A stretch of 64,000 nt of DNA from Triticum aestivum (taxonomy: Eukaryota; Streptophyta; Magnoliopsida; Poales; Poaceae): the NCBI RefSeq assembly GCF_018294505.1, contig NC_057795.1, forward strand, positions 525,331,184 to 525,395,183, read 5' to 3'. Positions 1-10,900 of the stretch are shown here, piece by piece. Made by a program: the position numbers and the translations under genes. The notes beneath the pieces were generated by a model. It did no database searches. It was given only the letters and a program-made list of their open reading frames with translations, and was not told the origin of the DNA. Within the stretch, counting starts at the first letter, position 1. The number at the start of each line of letters is the position of its first letter.

Positions 1-131
1 AATTCTGCAATCTTTTTGTTTGGTGGGAATCTCACAAGGAACTTACTTTTGCTGAATGGCCTTATCTGCCATGGCCAATTAGTCTTCCACATATCTGAAA
101 AACACTTCCCCAGCTCCTCAGCAGTGATAAC
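1..131 (-). pseudogene. CCHC zinc-knuckle gene H, fourth piece (runs off the window)
   Basis: Read on the minus strand this stretch is open throughout and contains the phrases AEELGKCFSDMWKTNWPWQ and KFLVRFPPNKK. It continues in frame from the piece at 36429-36297 once element A and one copy of its target duplication are removed. The tryptophan-rich and RFPP motifs resemble the DUF4283-like part of plant retroelement ORF1/gag-like proteins; this is family recognition, not a search result. The 3' end of the gene lies to the left of the window. Element A begins at 132 and interrupts it. Confidence 0.6.
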
Positions 132-1855
132 TAAAGGAAATATGCCCTAGAGGAAATAATAAAGTTATTATTTATTTCCTCATTTCATGATAAATTTTTA
201 TTATTCATGCTAGAATTGTATTAACCGGAAACATAATACATGTGTGAATACATATACAATAAAGTGTCACTAGTATGCCTCTACTTGACTAGCTCGTTGA
301 TCAAAGATGGTTAAGGTTTCCTACCATAGACATGAGTTGTCATTTGATAAACGGGATCACATCATTAGGAGAATGATGTGATTGACTTGACCCATTCCGT
401 TAGCTTAGCACTTGATCGTTTTAGTTTACTGCTATTGCTTTCTTCATGACTTATACATGTTCATATGACTATGAGATTATGCAACTCCCGATTACCGAGG
501 AGCACTTTGTGTGCTACCAAATGTCACAACGTAACTGGGTGATTATAAAGGTGCTCTACAGGTGTTTCCGATGGTACTTGTTGAGTTGGCATAGATCGAG
601 ATTAGGATTTGTCACTCTGATTGTCGGAGAGGTATCTCTGGGCTCTCTCGGTAATGCACATCACCATAAGCCTTGCAAGCAATGTGACTAATAAGTTAGT
701 TGTGGGATAATGCATTACAGAACGAGTAAAGAGACTTTCCGGTAACGAGATTGAGCTAGGTATTGAGATACCGACGATCGAATATCGGGCAAGTAACATA
801 TCGATGACAAAGGGAACAACTATGTTGTTATGCGGTTTGACCGATAAAGATCTTTGTTGAATATGTAGGAGCCAATATGAGCATCTAGGTTCCGCTATTG
901 GTTATTGACTGGAGACGTGTCTCTGTCATGTCTACATAGTTCTCGAACCCGTAGGGTCCGCATGCTTAACGTTCGGTGACGATCGGTATTATGAGTTTAT
1001 GTGTTTTGATGTACCAAAGGTAGTTCGGAGTCCCAGATGTGATCACGGACATGACAAGGAGTCTCGAAATGGTCGATACATAAAGATCATATATTGGACG
1101 ACTATATTTGGACTTCGGAATGGTTCCGGGTGAAATCAGGATTTTACCGGAGTACCGGGAGGTTACCAGAACCCCCCGGTAAGTGTATGGGCCTTATTGG
1201 GCCTTAGTGGAATAGAGGAGGAGGAAGCCTAGGAGGGGGCGCCCCCCCAAGCCCAATCCGAATTGGGTGAGGGGGCCGGCCCCCTTTCCTTCTTCTCTCC
1301 CTCCTCTTTCCTAACTCTCCTACTCCAACTTGGAAGGGGGGAATCCTACTCCCGGTGGTAGTAGGACTTTCCTTGGCGCGCCCTCCTCCTGGCCGGCAGC
1401 CTCCCCCTCATCTACTCCTTTATATAGGGGGGAGGGGGCACCCCATGGAGACACACAAGTTGATCATTGATCTTTAGCCATGTGCGGTGCCCCCCTCCAC
1501 CATAATCCACCTCGGTCATATCGTAGCGGTGCTTAGTAGAAGCCCTGCGTCGGTAGCTTCATCAACATCGTCATCACGCCGTCATGCTGACAGAAATCTC
1601 CCTCGAAGCTCTATCGAATCATGAGTTCATGGGACATCACCGAGCTGGACATGTGCAGATCGCAGAGGTGCCGTACATTCGGTACTTGGATCGGTCAATC
1701 GTGAAGACATACGACTACATCAACCACGTTGTTATAATGCTTCCGCTTACGGTCTACGAGGGTACATGGACGACACTCTCCCCTCTCGTTGCTATGCATC
1801 ACCATGATCTTGCGTGTGCGTAGGAATTTTTTTGAAATTACTACGTTCCCCAACA
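132..1855 (+). repeat. 5' LTR of element A (Angela type)
   Basis: It starts with the conserved GGAAATATGCCCTAGAGG block and ends in CTACGTTCCCCAACA just before the primer-binding site. Length is 1,724 bp, usual for this family. A TATA-like TTTATATA lies near 1419-1426, followed by the GGGGGCACCCCATGG region, so transcription would start shortly after. Short open frames inside it are not genes. The first dinucleotide is TA, a decayed TG. Confidence 0.9.
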
Positions 1856-1856
1856 G

Positions 1857-1873
1857 TGGCATCCGAGCCAGGT
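1857..1873 (+). other. Primer-binding site of element A
   Basis: TGGCATCCGAGCCAGGT directly follows the 5' LTR. It resembles the initiator methionine tRNA complement used by Angela/BARE elements. The same block follows the LTR in B and E. Confidence 0.75.
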
Positions 1874-3084
1874 TTATGCGTAGATGTTATATGCACGAGT
1901 AGAACACAAGTGAGTTGTGGGTGATACTATTCATACTGCTTACCAGCATGTCATACTTTGATTCGGCGGTATTGTTGGATGAAGCGGCTCGGACCGACAT
2001 TACGTGTACCCTTACGCGAGACTGGTTCTACCGACGTGCTTCGCACACAGGTGGCTGGCGGGTGTCAGTTTCTCCAACTTTAGTTGAATCGAGTGTGGCT
2101 ACGCCCGGTCCTTGAGAGAGTTAAAACAACACTAACTTGACGAAATATCATTGTGGTTTTGATGCGTAGGTAAGAACGGTTCTTGCTTAGCCTGTAGCAG
2201 CCACGTAAAACTTGCAACAACAAAGTAGAGGACGTCTAACTTGTTTTTGCAGGGCATGTTGTGATGTGATATGGTCAAGACATGCTGCTAAATTTTATTG
2301 TATGAGATGATCATGTTTTGTAACAGAGTTATCGGCAACTGGCAGGAGCCATATGGTTGTCGCTTTATTGTATGCAATGCAATCGCCCTGTAATTGCTTT
2401 ACTTTGTCACTAAGCGGTAGCGATAGTCATAGAAGCAATAGCTGGCGAGACGATAATGATGCTACAATGAAGATCAAGGTGTCGCGCCGATGACGATGGT
2501 GATCATAACGGTGCTTTGAAGATGGAGATCAAAGGCACAAGATGATGATGGCCATATCATATCACTTATATTGATTACATGTGATGTTTATCTTTTATGC
2601 ATCTTATTTTGCTTTGATTAATGGTAGCATATGATCTCTCACTAAATTTCAAGGTATAAGTGTTCTCCCTGAGTATGCACCGTTGCCAAAGTTCGTCGTG
2701 CCGAGACACCACGTGATGATCGGGTGTGATAAGCTCAACGTTCACATACAATGGGTGCAAGCCAGTTTTGCACACACAGAAATACTCGGGTTAAACTTGA
2801 CGAGCCTAGCATATGCAGATATGGCCTCGGAACACTGAGACCGAAAGGTCGAACGTGAATCATATAGTAGATATGATCAACATAGTGATGTTCACCATTG
2901 AAAACTACTCCATCTCACATGATGATCGATTTTGGTTTAGTTGATTTGGATCACGTGATCACTTCGATGATTAGAGGGATGTCTATCTAAGTGTGAGTTC
3001 TTAAGTAATATGATTAATTGAACTTAAATTTATCATGAACTTAGTACCTGATAGTATTTTGCTTGTCTATGTTGTTGTAGATAG
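1874..3084 (+). other. Untranslated leader of element A
   Basis: About 1.2 kb between the primer-binding site and the gag start. I see no gene here. It matches the leaders of B (5811-7025) and, inverted, E (31082-32302). The long leader is typical of Angela/BARE elements. Confidence 0.7.
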
Positions 3085-4048
3085 ATGCCTCGTGTTGTTG
3101 TTCCATTGAATTTTAATGCGTTCCTTGAGAAAGCTAAGTTGAAAGATGATAGTAGCAATTACACGGACTGGGTCCGTAACTTGAGGATTATCCTCATTGC
3201 TGCATAGAAGAATTACGTCCTGGAAGCACCGCTAGGTGCCAGGCCTGCTGCAGATGCAACTGACGATGTTAAGAACGTCTGGAAGAGCAAGGCTGATGAC
3301 TACTCGATAGTTCAGTGTGCCATGCTTTACGGCTTAGAACCGGGACTTCAACGACGTTTTGAACGTCATGGATCATATGAGATGTTCCAGGAGTTGAAGT
3401 TAATATTTCAAGCAAATGCCCGAATTGAGAGATATGAAATCTCCAATAAGTTCTATAGCTGCAAGATGGAGGAGAATAGTTCTGTCAGTGAATATATACT
3501 CAAAATGTCTGGGTATAATAATCACTTGATTCAACTAGGAGTTAATCTTCCTGATGATAGTGTCATTGACAGAATTCTTCAATCACTGCCACCAAGCTAC
3601 AAGAGCTTCGTGATGAACTATAATATGCAAGGGATGAACAAGACAATTCCCGAGATCTTCGCAATGCTAAAGGCCGCGGAGGTAGAAATCAAGAAGGAGC
3701 ATCAAGTGTTGATGGTTAATAAGACCACCATTTCAAGAAAAAAGGTAAAGGGAAGACGAAGGGGAACTTCAAGAAGAACGGCAAACAAGTTGCTGCTCAA
3801 GAGAAGAAACCTAAATCTGGACCTAAGCCTGAGACTGAGTGCTTCTACTGCAAAGGGACTGGTCACTGGAAGCGGAACTGCCCCAAGTATTTGGCGGATA
3901 AGAAGGATGGCAAGGTGAACAAAGGTATATGTGATATACATGTTATTGATGTGTACCATACTAGAGCTCGCAGGAGCACCTAGGTATTTGATACTGGTTC
4001 TGTTGCTAATATTTGCAACTCGAAACAGGGACTACGGATTGAGCAAAG
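3085..4048 (+). pseudogene. Element A polyprotein, gag and start of protease (broken)
   Basis: Gag begins at ATG 3085 with VVVPLNFNAFLEKAKLKDD. A TAG near 3205 interrupts it, then a long clean stretch from 3322 covers the capsid-like region (GLQRRFERHGSYEMFQELK). A frameshift lies in the A-rich run near 3740. The zinc knuckle, CFYCKGTGHWKRNC, follows at about 3841 in another frame (C-X2-C-X4-H-X4-C). The aspartic protease site VFDTGSVANICNS at about 3986 keeps DTG. Element B is inserted 40 bp later and the frame resumes at 13096. Confidence 0.8.
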
Positions 4049-5794
4049 TGAAGGAAATATGCCCTAGAGGCAATAATAAAGTTATTATTTATTTCCTTAT
4101 TTCATGATAAATGTTTATTATACATGCTAGAATTGTATTAACCGGAAACATAATACATGTGTGAATACATAGACAAACATAGTGTCACTAGTATGCCTCT
4201 ACTTGACTAGCTCGTTCATCAAAGATGGTTATGTTTCCTAGCCATGGACAAAAGAGTTGTCATTTGATTAACGGGACCACATCATTAGGAGAATGATGTG
4301 ATTGACATGACCCATTCCGTTAGCCTAGCACTTGATCGTTTAGTATGTTGCTATTGCTTTCTTCATGACTTATACATGTTCCTGTAACTATGAGAATTAT
4401 GCAACTCCCGTTTACCGGAGGAACACTTTGGGTACTACCAAACGTCACAACGTAACTGGGTGATTATAAAGGAGTACTACAGGTGTCTCCGAAGGTACAT
4501 GTTGAGTTGGCGTATCTCGAGATTAGGTTTTGTCACTCCGATTGTCGGAGAGGTATCTCTGGGCCCACTCGGTAATACTCATCACTTAAGCCTTGCAAGC
4601 ATTGTAACTAATGAGTTAGTTATGAGATGACGTATTACAGAACGAGTAAAGAGACTTGCCAGTAACGAGATTGAACTAGGTATTGGATACCGACGATCAA
4701 ATCTCGGACAAGTAACATACCGATGACAAAGGGAACAACGTATGTTGTTATGCGGTTTGACCGATAAAGATCTTCGTAGAATATGTAGGAACCAATATGG
4801 GCATCCAGGTCCCGCTATTGGTTATTGACCTAGAAGGGTTTTAGGTCATGTCTACATAGTTCTTGAACCCGTAGGGTCCGCACGCTTAACGTTTCGATGA
4901 CAGTTTTATTATGAGTTTATAAGTTTTGATGTACCGAAGTTTGTTCGGAGTCCCGGATGTGATCACGGACATGACGAGGAGTCTCGGAATGGTCGAGACA
5001 TAAAGATTGATATATTGGAAGCCTATGTTTGGACATCGGAATGGTTCCGGGTGAAATCGGCATTTTACCGGAGTACCGGGAGGTTACCGGAACCCCCCGG
5101 GGGGTTAATGGGCCTACATGGGCCAAGAGGGAGAAGAGGAAGGAGCCAGGAGGGGGCCGCGCGCCCCTCCCCCTCCTAGTCCGAATAGGACAAGGGAAGG
5201 GGGGCGGCGCCCCCCCTTTCCTTCTCCTCCTCCTCCTCTTTCCCCTTTCTCTCCTACTCCAACTTGGAAAAGGGGAGTCCTACTCCCGGTGGGAGTAGGA
5301 CTCCCCCCTTGGCGCGCCCCCTAGGCCAGCGGCCTCCTCCCCCCTGGCTCCTTTATATACGGGGGCAGGGGGCACCCCATAGACACACAAGTTGATCTAC
5401 GGATCATTCCTTAGCCGTGTGCGGTGCCCCCTTCCACCATATTCCACCTCTATCATATCGTCGCGGAGTTTAGGCGAAGCCCTGTGCCAGTAGAGCATCA
5501 TCATCATCACCACGCCGTCGTGCTGACGGAACTCATCTCCGGAGCTTTGCTGGATCGGAGGCCTGAGATCGTCGTCGAGCTGAACGTGTGCTGAACTTGG
5601 AGGCCCCGTACGTTCGGTGCTTGGATCGGTCGGATCGTGAAGACGTACGACTACATCAACCGCGTTGTGCTAACGCTTCCACTTACGGTCTACGAGGGTA
5701 CGTGGACGAACACTCTCCCCTCTCGTTGCTACATCATCACCAAGATCTTGCATGTGCATAGGATTTTTTTTTGAAATTACTACGTTCCCTAACA
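4049..5794 (+). repeat. 5' LTR of element B
   Basis: 1,746 bp, from TGAAGGAAATATGCCC to CTACGTTCCCTAACA. TATA-like CTTTATATAC lies at 5351-5360. A perfect 29-bp inverted repeat (5275-5303, arms of 13 nt around a 3-nt loop) sits about 50 bp upstream of it. Confidence 0.93.
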
Positions 5795-5795
5795 G

Positions 5796-7025
5796 TGGCA
5801 TCCGAGCCTAGGTTTTATGCGTTGATGTTATATGCACGAGTAGAACACAAGTGAGTTGTGGGCGATACAAGTCATACTGCTTGCCAGCATGTCATACTTT
5901 GGTTTGGCGGTATTGTGAGATGAAGCGGCCCGGACCGACATTACGTGTACGCTTACGCGAGACTGGTTTCACCGTTACGAGCACTCGTGCTTAAAGGTGA
6001 CTGGCGGGTGTCTGTCTCTCTCACTTTAGCTGAATCAAGTGTGGCTACGCCCGGTACTTGCGAAGGTTAAAACAACACCAACTTGATGAACTATCGTTGT
6101 GGTTTTTGATGCGTAGGTAAGAACGGCTCTTGCTAAGCCCGTAGCAGCCACGTAAAATTTGCAACAACAAAGTAGAGGACGTCTAACTTGTTTTTGCAGG
6201 GCATGTTGTGATGTGATATGGTCAAGACGTGATGCTATATTTTATTGTATGAGATGATCATGTTTTGTAACCGAAGTTATCGGCAACTGGCAGGAGCCAT
6301 ATGGTTGTCGCTTTATTGTATGAAATGCAAACGCCCTGTAATTGCTTTACTTTATCACTAAGCGGTAGCGATAGTCGTAGAAGCAATAGATGGTGTAACG
6401 ACAACGATGCTACGATGGAGATCAAGGTGTCGCGCCGGTGACGATGGTGATCATGACGGTGCTTCGAAGATGGATATCACAAGCACAAGATGATGATGGC
6501 CATATCATATCACTTATATTGATTGCATATGATGTTTATCCTTTATGCATCTTATTTTGCTTTGATTGACGGTAGCATTTTAAGATGATCTCTCACTAAT
6601 TATCAAGAAGTGTTCTCCCTGAGTATGCACCGTTGCGGAAGTTCTTCGTGCTGAGACACCACGTGATGATCGGGTGTGATAGGTTCTACGTTCAAATACA
6701 ACGGGTGCAAAACATTTGCACACACGGAATACTCAGGTTATACTTGACGAGCCTAGCATATACAGATATGGCCTCGGAACACGGAGACCGAAAGGTCGAG
6801 CGTGAATCATATAGTAGATATGATCAACATAGCGATGTTCACCATTGAAACTACTCCATCTCACGTGATGATCGGACATGGTTTGGTTGATTTGGATCAC
6901 GTGATCACTTAGATGACTAAAGAGATGTCTGTCTAAGTGGGAGTTCTTAAGTAATATGATTAATTGAACTTAAATTTATCATGAACTTAGTCCTGGTAGT
7001 ATTTTGCAAATTATGTTGTAGATCA
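5796..7025 (+). other. Primer-binding site and leader of element B
   Basis: TGGCATCCGAGCC starts at 5796. The 1.2-kb leader up to the gag region shows no gene and matches the leader of A. Confidence 0.75.
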
Positions 7026-10000
7026 ATAGCTTGCGTTGTTGCTTTCATATGTTTATTTTGATATGTTCCTAGAGAAAATTGTGTTGAAAGATGTTAGTAG
7101 CAATGATGCGGATTGGATCCGTGATCTGAGGTTTATCCTCATTGCTGCACAGAAGAATTATGTCCTTAATGCACCGCTAGGTGACAGACCTATTGCAGGA
7201 GCAGATGCAGACGTTATGAACGTTTGGCTAGCTCAATATGATGACTACTTGATAGTTTAGTGCACCATGCTTAACGGCTTAGAATCGGGACTTCAAAGAC
7301 GTTTTGAACATCATGGACCATATGAGATGTTCCAGGAGTTGAAGTTAATATTTCAAGCAAATACCCGAGGTTAGAGATATGAAGTCTCCAACAAGTTCTA
7401 TGGCTAAAAGATGGAGGAGAATCGCTCAACTAGTGAGCATGTGCTCAGATTGTCTGGGTACTTCAATCACTTGAATCAAGTGGGAGTTAATCTTCCAGAT
7501 AAGATAGTGATTGACAGAATTCTCTAGTCACCAGCACTAAGTTACTAGAACTTCGTGATGAACTATAGTATGCAAGGGATGACGAAAACGATTCCCGAGC
7601 TCTTCGTGATGTTGAAATCGACGAAGGTAGAAATCAAGAAAAAGCATCAAGTGTTGATGATTGACAAGATCACTAGTTTCAAGAAAAGGGCAAAGGGAAA
7701 GAAAGGGAAACTTCAAGTAGAATGGAAAACAAGTTGTCACTCCCGTGAAGAAGACCAAAGCTGGACCAAAGCCTGAAACTGAGTGCTTACACTGCAAAGG
7801 AAATGGTCACTGGAAGCGGAAATGCCCTGAATATTTGGTGGATAAGAAGGATGGCAAAGTAAACAAGGGTATATTTGATATACAGGTTATTGATGTGTGC
7901 TATACTAGTGTTTATAGTAGCCCCTAAGTATTTGATACTTGTTCGGTTGCTAAGCTTAGTAACTCGAAACATGAGTTACAGAATAAACAAAGACTAGTTG
8001 AAGGGGAAATGACGATGAGTGTTGGAAGTAGTTCCAAGATTGATATGATCATCATCGCACACTCCCTATACTTTTGGGATTAGTGTTAAACCTAAATAAA
8101 TGTTATTTGGCATTTGCGTTGAGCATGAATATGATTTGATCATGTTTATTGCGATACGGTTATTCATTTAAAGTTAAAGAATAAATTGTTATTCTGTTTA
8201 CATGAATAAGACCTTCGATGGTAATACACACAATGAACATAGTTTGTTGGATCTCGATCGTAGTAATACACATATTCATAATATTGATGCCAAAAGATAC
8301 AAAGTTAATAATGATAGTGCAACTTATTTGTGGCACTGCCGTTTGGGTCATATCGGTGTAAAGCGCATGAAGAAACTCCATAAAGATGGATTTTCGGAAT
8401 CACTTGGTTATGAATCATTTGATGCTTGCGAACCGTGCCTTTTGGGCAAGATGACTAAAACTCCGTTCTTCGGAACAATGGAACAAGCTACTAACTTATT
8501 GGAAATAATACATACCGATATATGCGATCCAATGAGTGTTGATGCTCGTGGCAAGTATCGTTATTTTCTGACCTTCACAAGATGATTTGAGCAGATATCG
8601 GTATATCTACTTGATGAAATATAAGTCTGAAATAGTTGAAAGGTTCAAAGAATTTCAGAGTGAAGTGGAAAAATCATCGTAACAAGAAAATAAAGTTTCT
8701 GCGATCTGATCGCGGAGACGAATATTTGAGTTACGCGTTTGGTCTTCAATTAAAACAACGTGAAATAGTTTCACAGCTCATGCCACCTGGAACACCACAA
8801 CGTTATGGTGTGTCCGAACGTCGTAACCGCACTTTATTGGATATAGTGCGATCTATGATGTCTCTTACTGATTTACCACTATTGTTTTGGGGTTATGCAT
8901 TAGAGACAGCTGCATTCACGTTAAAAGGGCACAATCTAAATCTGTTGAGATGACACCGTATGAACTATGGTTTAGCAGTAAACCTAAGCTGTCGTTTCTT
9001 AAAGTTTGGGGTTGTGATGCTTATGTGAAAAAGTTTCATCCTGATAAGCTCAAACCCAAATCAGAGAAGTGCGTCTTCATAGAATACCCAAAGGAAACTG
9101 TTGGGTACACCTTCTATCACAGATCCGAAGGCAAAATATTCGTTGCTAAAAATGGATCCTTTCTAGAGAAGGAGTTTCTCTCGAAAGAAGTGAGTGGGAG
9201 GAAAGTAGAACTTGATGAGGTAATTGTACCTTCTCCCGAATTGGAAAATAGTTCATCACTGAAATCAGTTCCAGTGATTCCTACACCAATTAGTGAGGAA
9301 GCTAATGATAATGATCATGAAACTTCAGATCAAGTTACTACAGAACCTCGTAGGTCTTCCAGAGTACGGTCCACACCAGAGTGGTTCGGTAATCCTATTC
9401 TGGAAGTCATGTTACTAGACCATGATGAACCTACGAACTATGAGGAAGCGATGATGAGCCCAGATTCCGCGAAATGGCTTGAGGCCATAAAATCTGAGAT
9501 ATGATCCATGTATGAGAACAAAGTATGGACTTTGATTGACTTGCTCGATGATCAGCAAGCCATGTTAATTAAATGGATTTTAAGAGAAAGACGGACGCTG
9601 ATAGTATTGTTATTATCTACAAAGCTAGAATTGTCGCAAAAGGTTTTCGACAAGTTCAAAGTGTTGACTACGATGAGAGTTTCTCACTTGTATCTATGCT
9701 TAAGTCTGTCCGAATCATGTTAGCAATTGCCACATTTTATGAAGTTTGGCAAATGGATGTCAAAACTACATTCCTTAATGGATTTATTAAAGAAGAGTTG
9801 TATATGATACAACCAGAAGGTTTTGTCAATCCTAAAGGTGCTAACAAAATGTGCAAGATCCAGCGATCCATCTATGGACTGGTGCAAGCATCTCAGAGTT
9901 GGAATATACGCTTTGATAATTTGATCAAAGCATATAGTTTTATGCAGACTTGCGGTGAAGCCTGTATTTACAAGAAAGTGAGTGGGAGCAATACATCATT

Positions 10001-10200
10001 TCTGATAAGTATATGTAAATGACATATTGTTGATCAGAAATAATGTAGAATTATTCTGCAAAGCATAAAGGAGTGTTTTGAAAGAAGTTTTTCAAAGCAA
10101 GACCTCGGTGAAGCTGCTTACACATTGAGCATCAAGATCTATATAGATAGATCAAGACGCTTGATAAGATTTTTCAATGAGTACATACCTTGATAAATTT
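7026..10200 (+). pseudogene. Element B Copia polyprotein (gag, protease, integrase, reverse transcriptase; inactive)
   Basis: Domains in order: gag from 7026, where the start codon has become ATA; zinc knuckle CLHCKGNGHWKRKC near 7787; protease site changed from DTG to DTC near 7935; pre-integrase motif WHCRLGHIG near 8330; integrase core with HTDICDP and RSDRGDEY; reverse transcriptase from about 9508 with [13 protein letters not shown]. The YVDD box reads YVND at 10012-10023 and lies just after a one-base insertion. In gag there are in-frame stops near 7258, 7405, 7527 and 7546. Frameshifts lie near 8580 and 8925. Several of these lesions are shared with element E. The RNase H part after 10100 is heavily decayed. 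Confidence 0.88.
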
Positions 10201-10900
10201 TGAAATAGTTCAAAATAGAACAGTCAAAGAAGGAGTTCTTGCCTGTGATGCAAAGGTGTGAAGTTGAGTAAGACTCAAGACCCGACCATGGCAGAAAATA
10301 GAAAGAGAATGAAAAGTCATTCCCTATGCCTCAGTCATAGGTTCTATAAAGTATGCTATGCTGTGAACCAGACCTATTGTATACCTTGCTCTGAGTTTGA
10401 CAAAGGAATACAATTTTGATCTAAGAGTAGATCACTGGACAGCGGTCAAGAATATCCTTAGTGAGGACTAAGGAGATGTTTCTCGATTATGGAGGTGATA
10501 AAAGAGCCCGTCGTAAAAGTTAAAACGATGCAAGTTTTTACACCAATCCAGATGACTCTAAGTCTCAATCTGGATACATATTGAAAGTGGGAGCAATTAG
10601 CTAGAGTAGCTCCGTGCAGAGCATTGTGGACATAGAATATTTGCAAAATACATACGGCTCTGAATATGACAGACCCGTTGACTAAGATTCTCTCACGAGC
10701 AAAACATGATCACACCTTAGTACTCTTTGGGTGTTAATCACATAGTGATGTGAACTAGATTATTGACTCTAGTAAACCCTTTGGGTGTTGGTCACATGAC
10801 GATGTGAACTATGGGTGTTAATCATATACAGATATGAATATTGGTGTTAAATCACATGGCATTGTGAACTAGATTATTGACTCTAGTGCAAGTGGGAGAC
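10201..10900 (+). other. Decayed RNase H and 3' untranslated region of B, ending in the polypurine tract
   Basis: Remnants of the RNase H domain are recognisable up to about 10670. Then comes a degenerate repeat of a phrase of the type GGGTGTTAATCACATAGTGATGTGAACT (seen three to four times, 10725-10870). The polypurine tract AAGTGGGAGAC occupies 10890-10900, directly before the 3' LTR. Confidence 0.6.

Noticed and set aside
446..691. Short open frames inside Angela LTRs (also at 4917-5324, 11769-12264, 24701-24991, 33181-33471)
   Set aside because: They recur wherever the LTR recurs, differ in frame and length between copies, and have no domain. They are shadows of LTR sequence.
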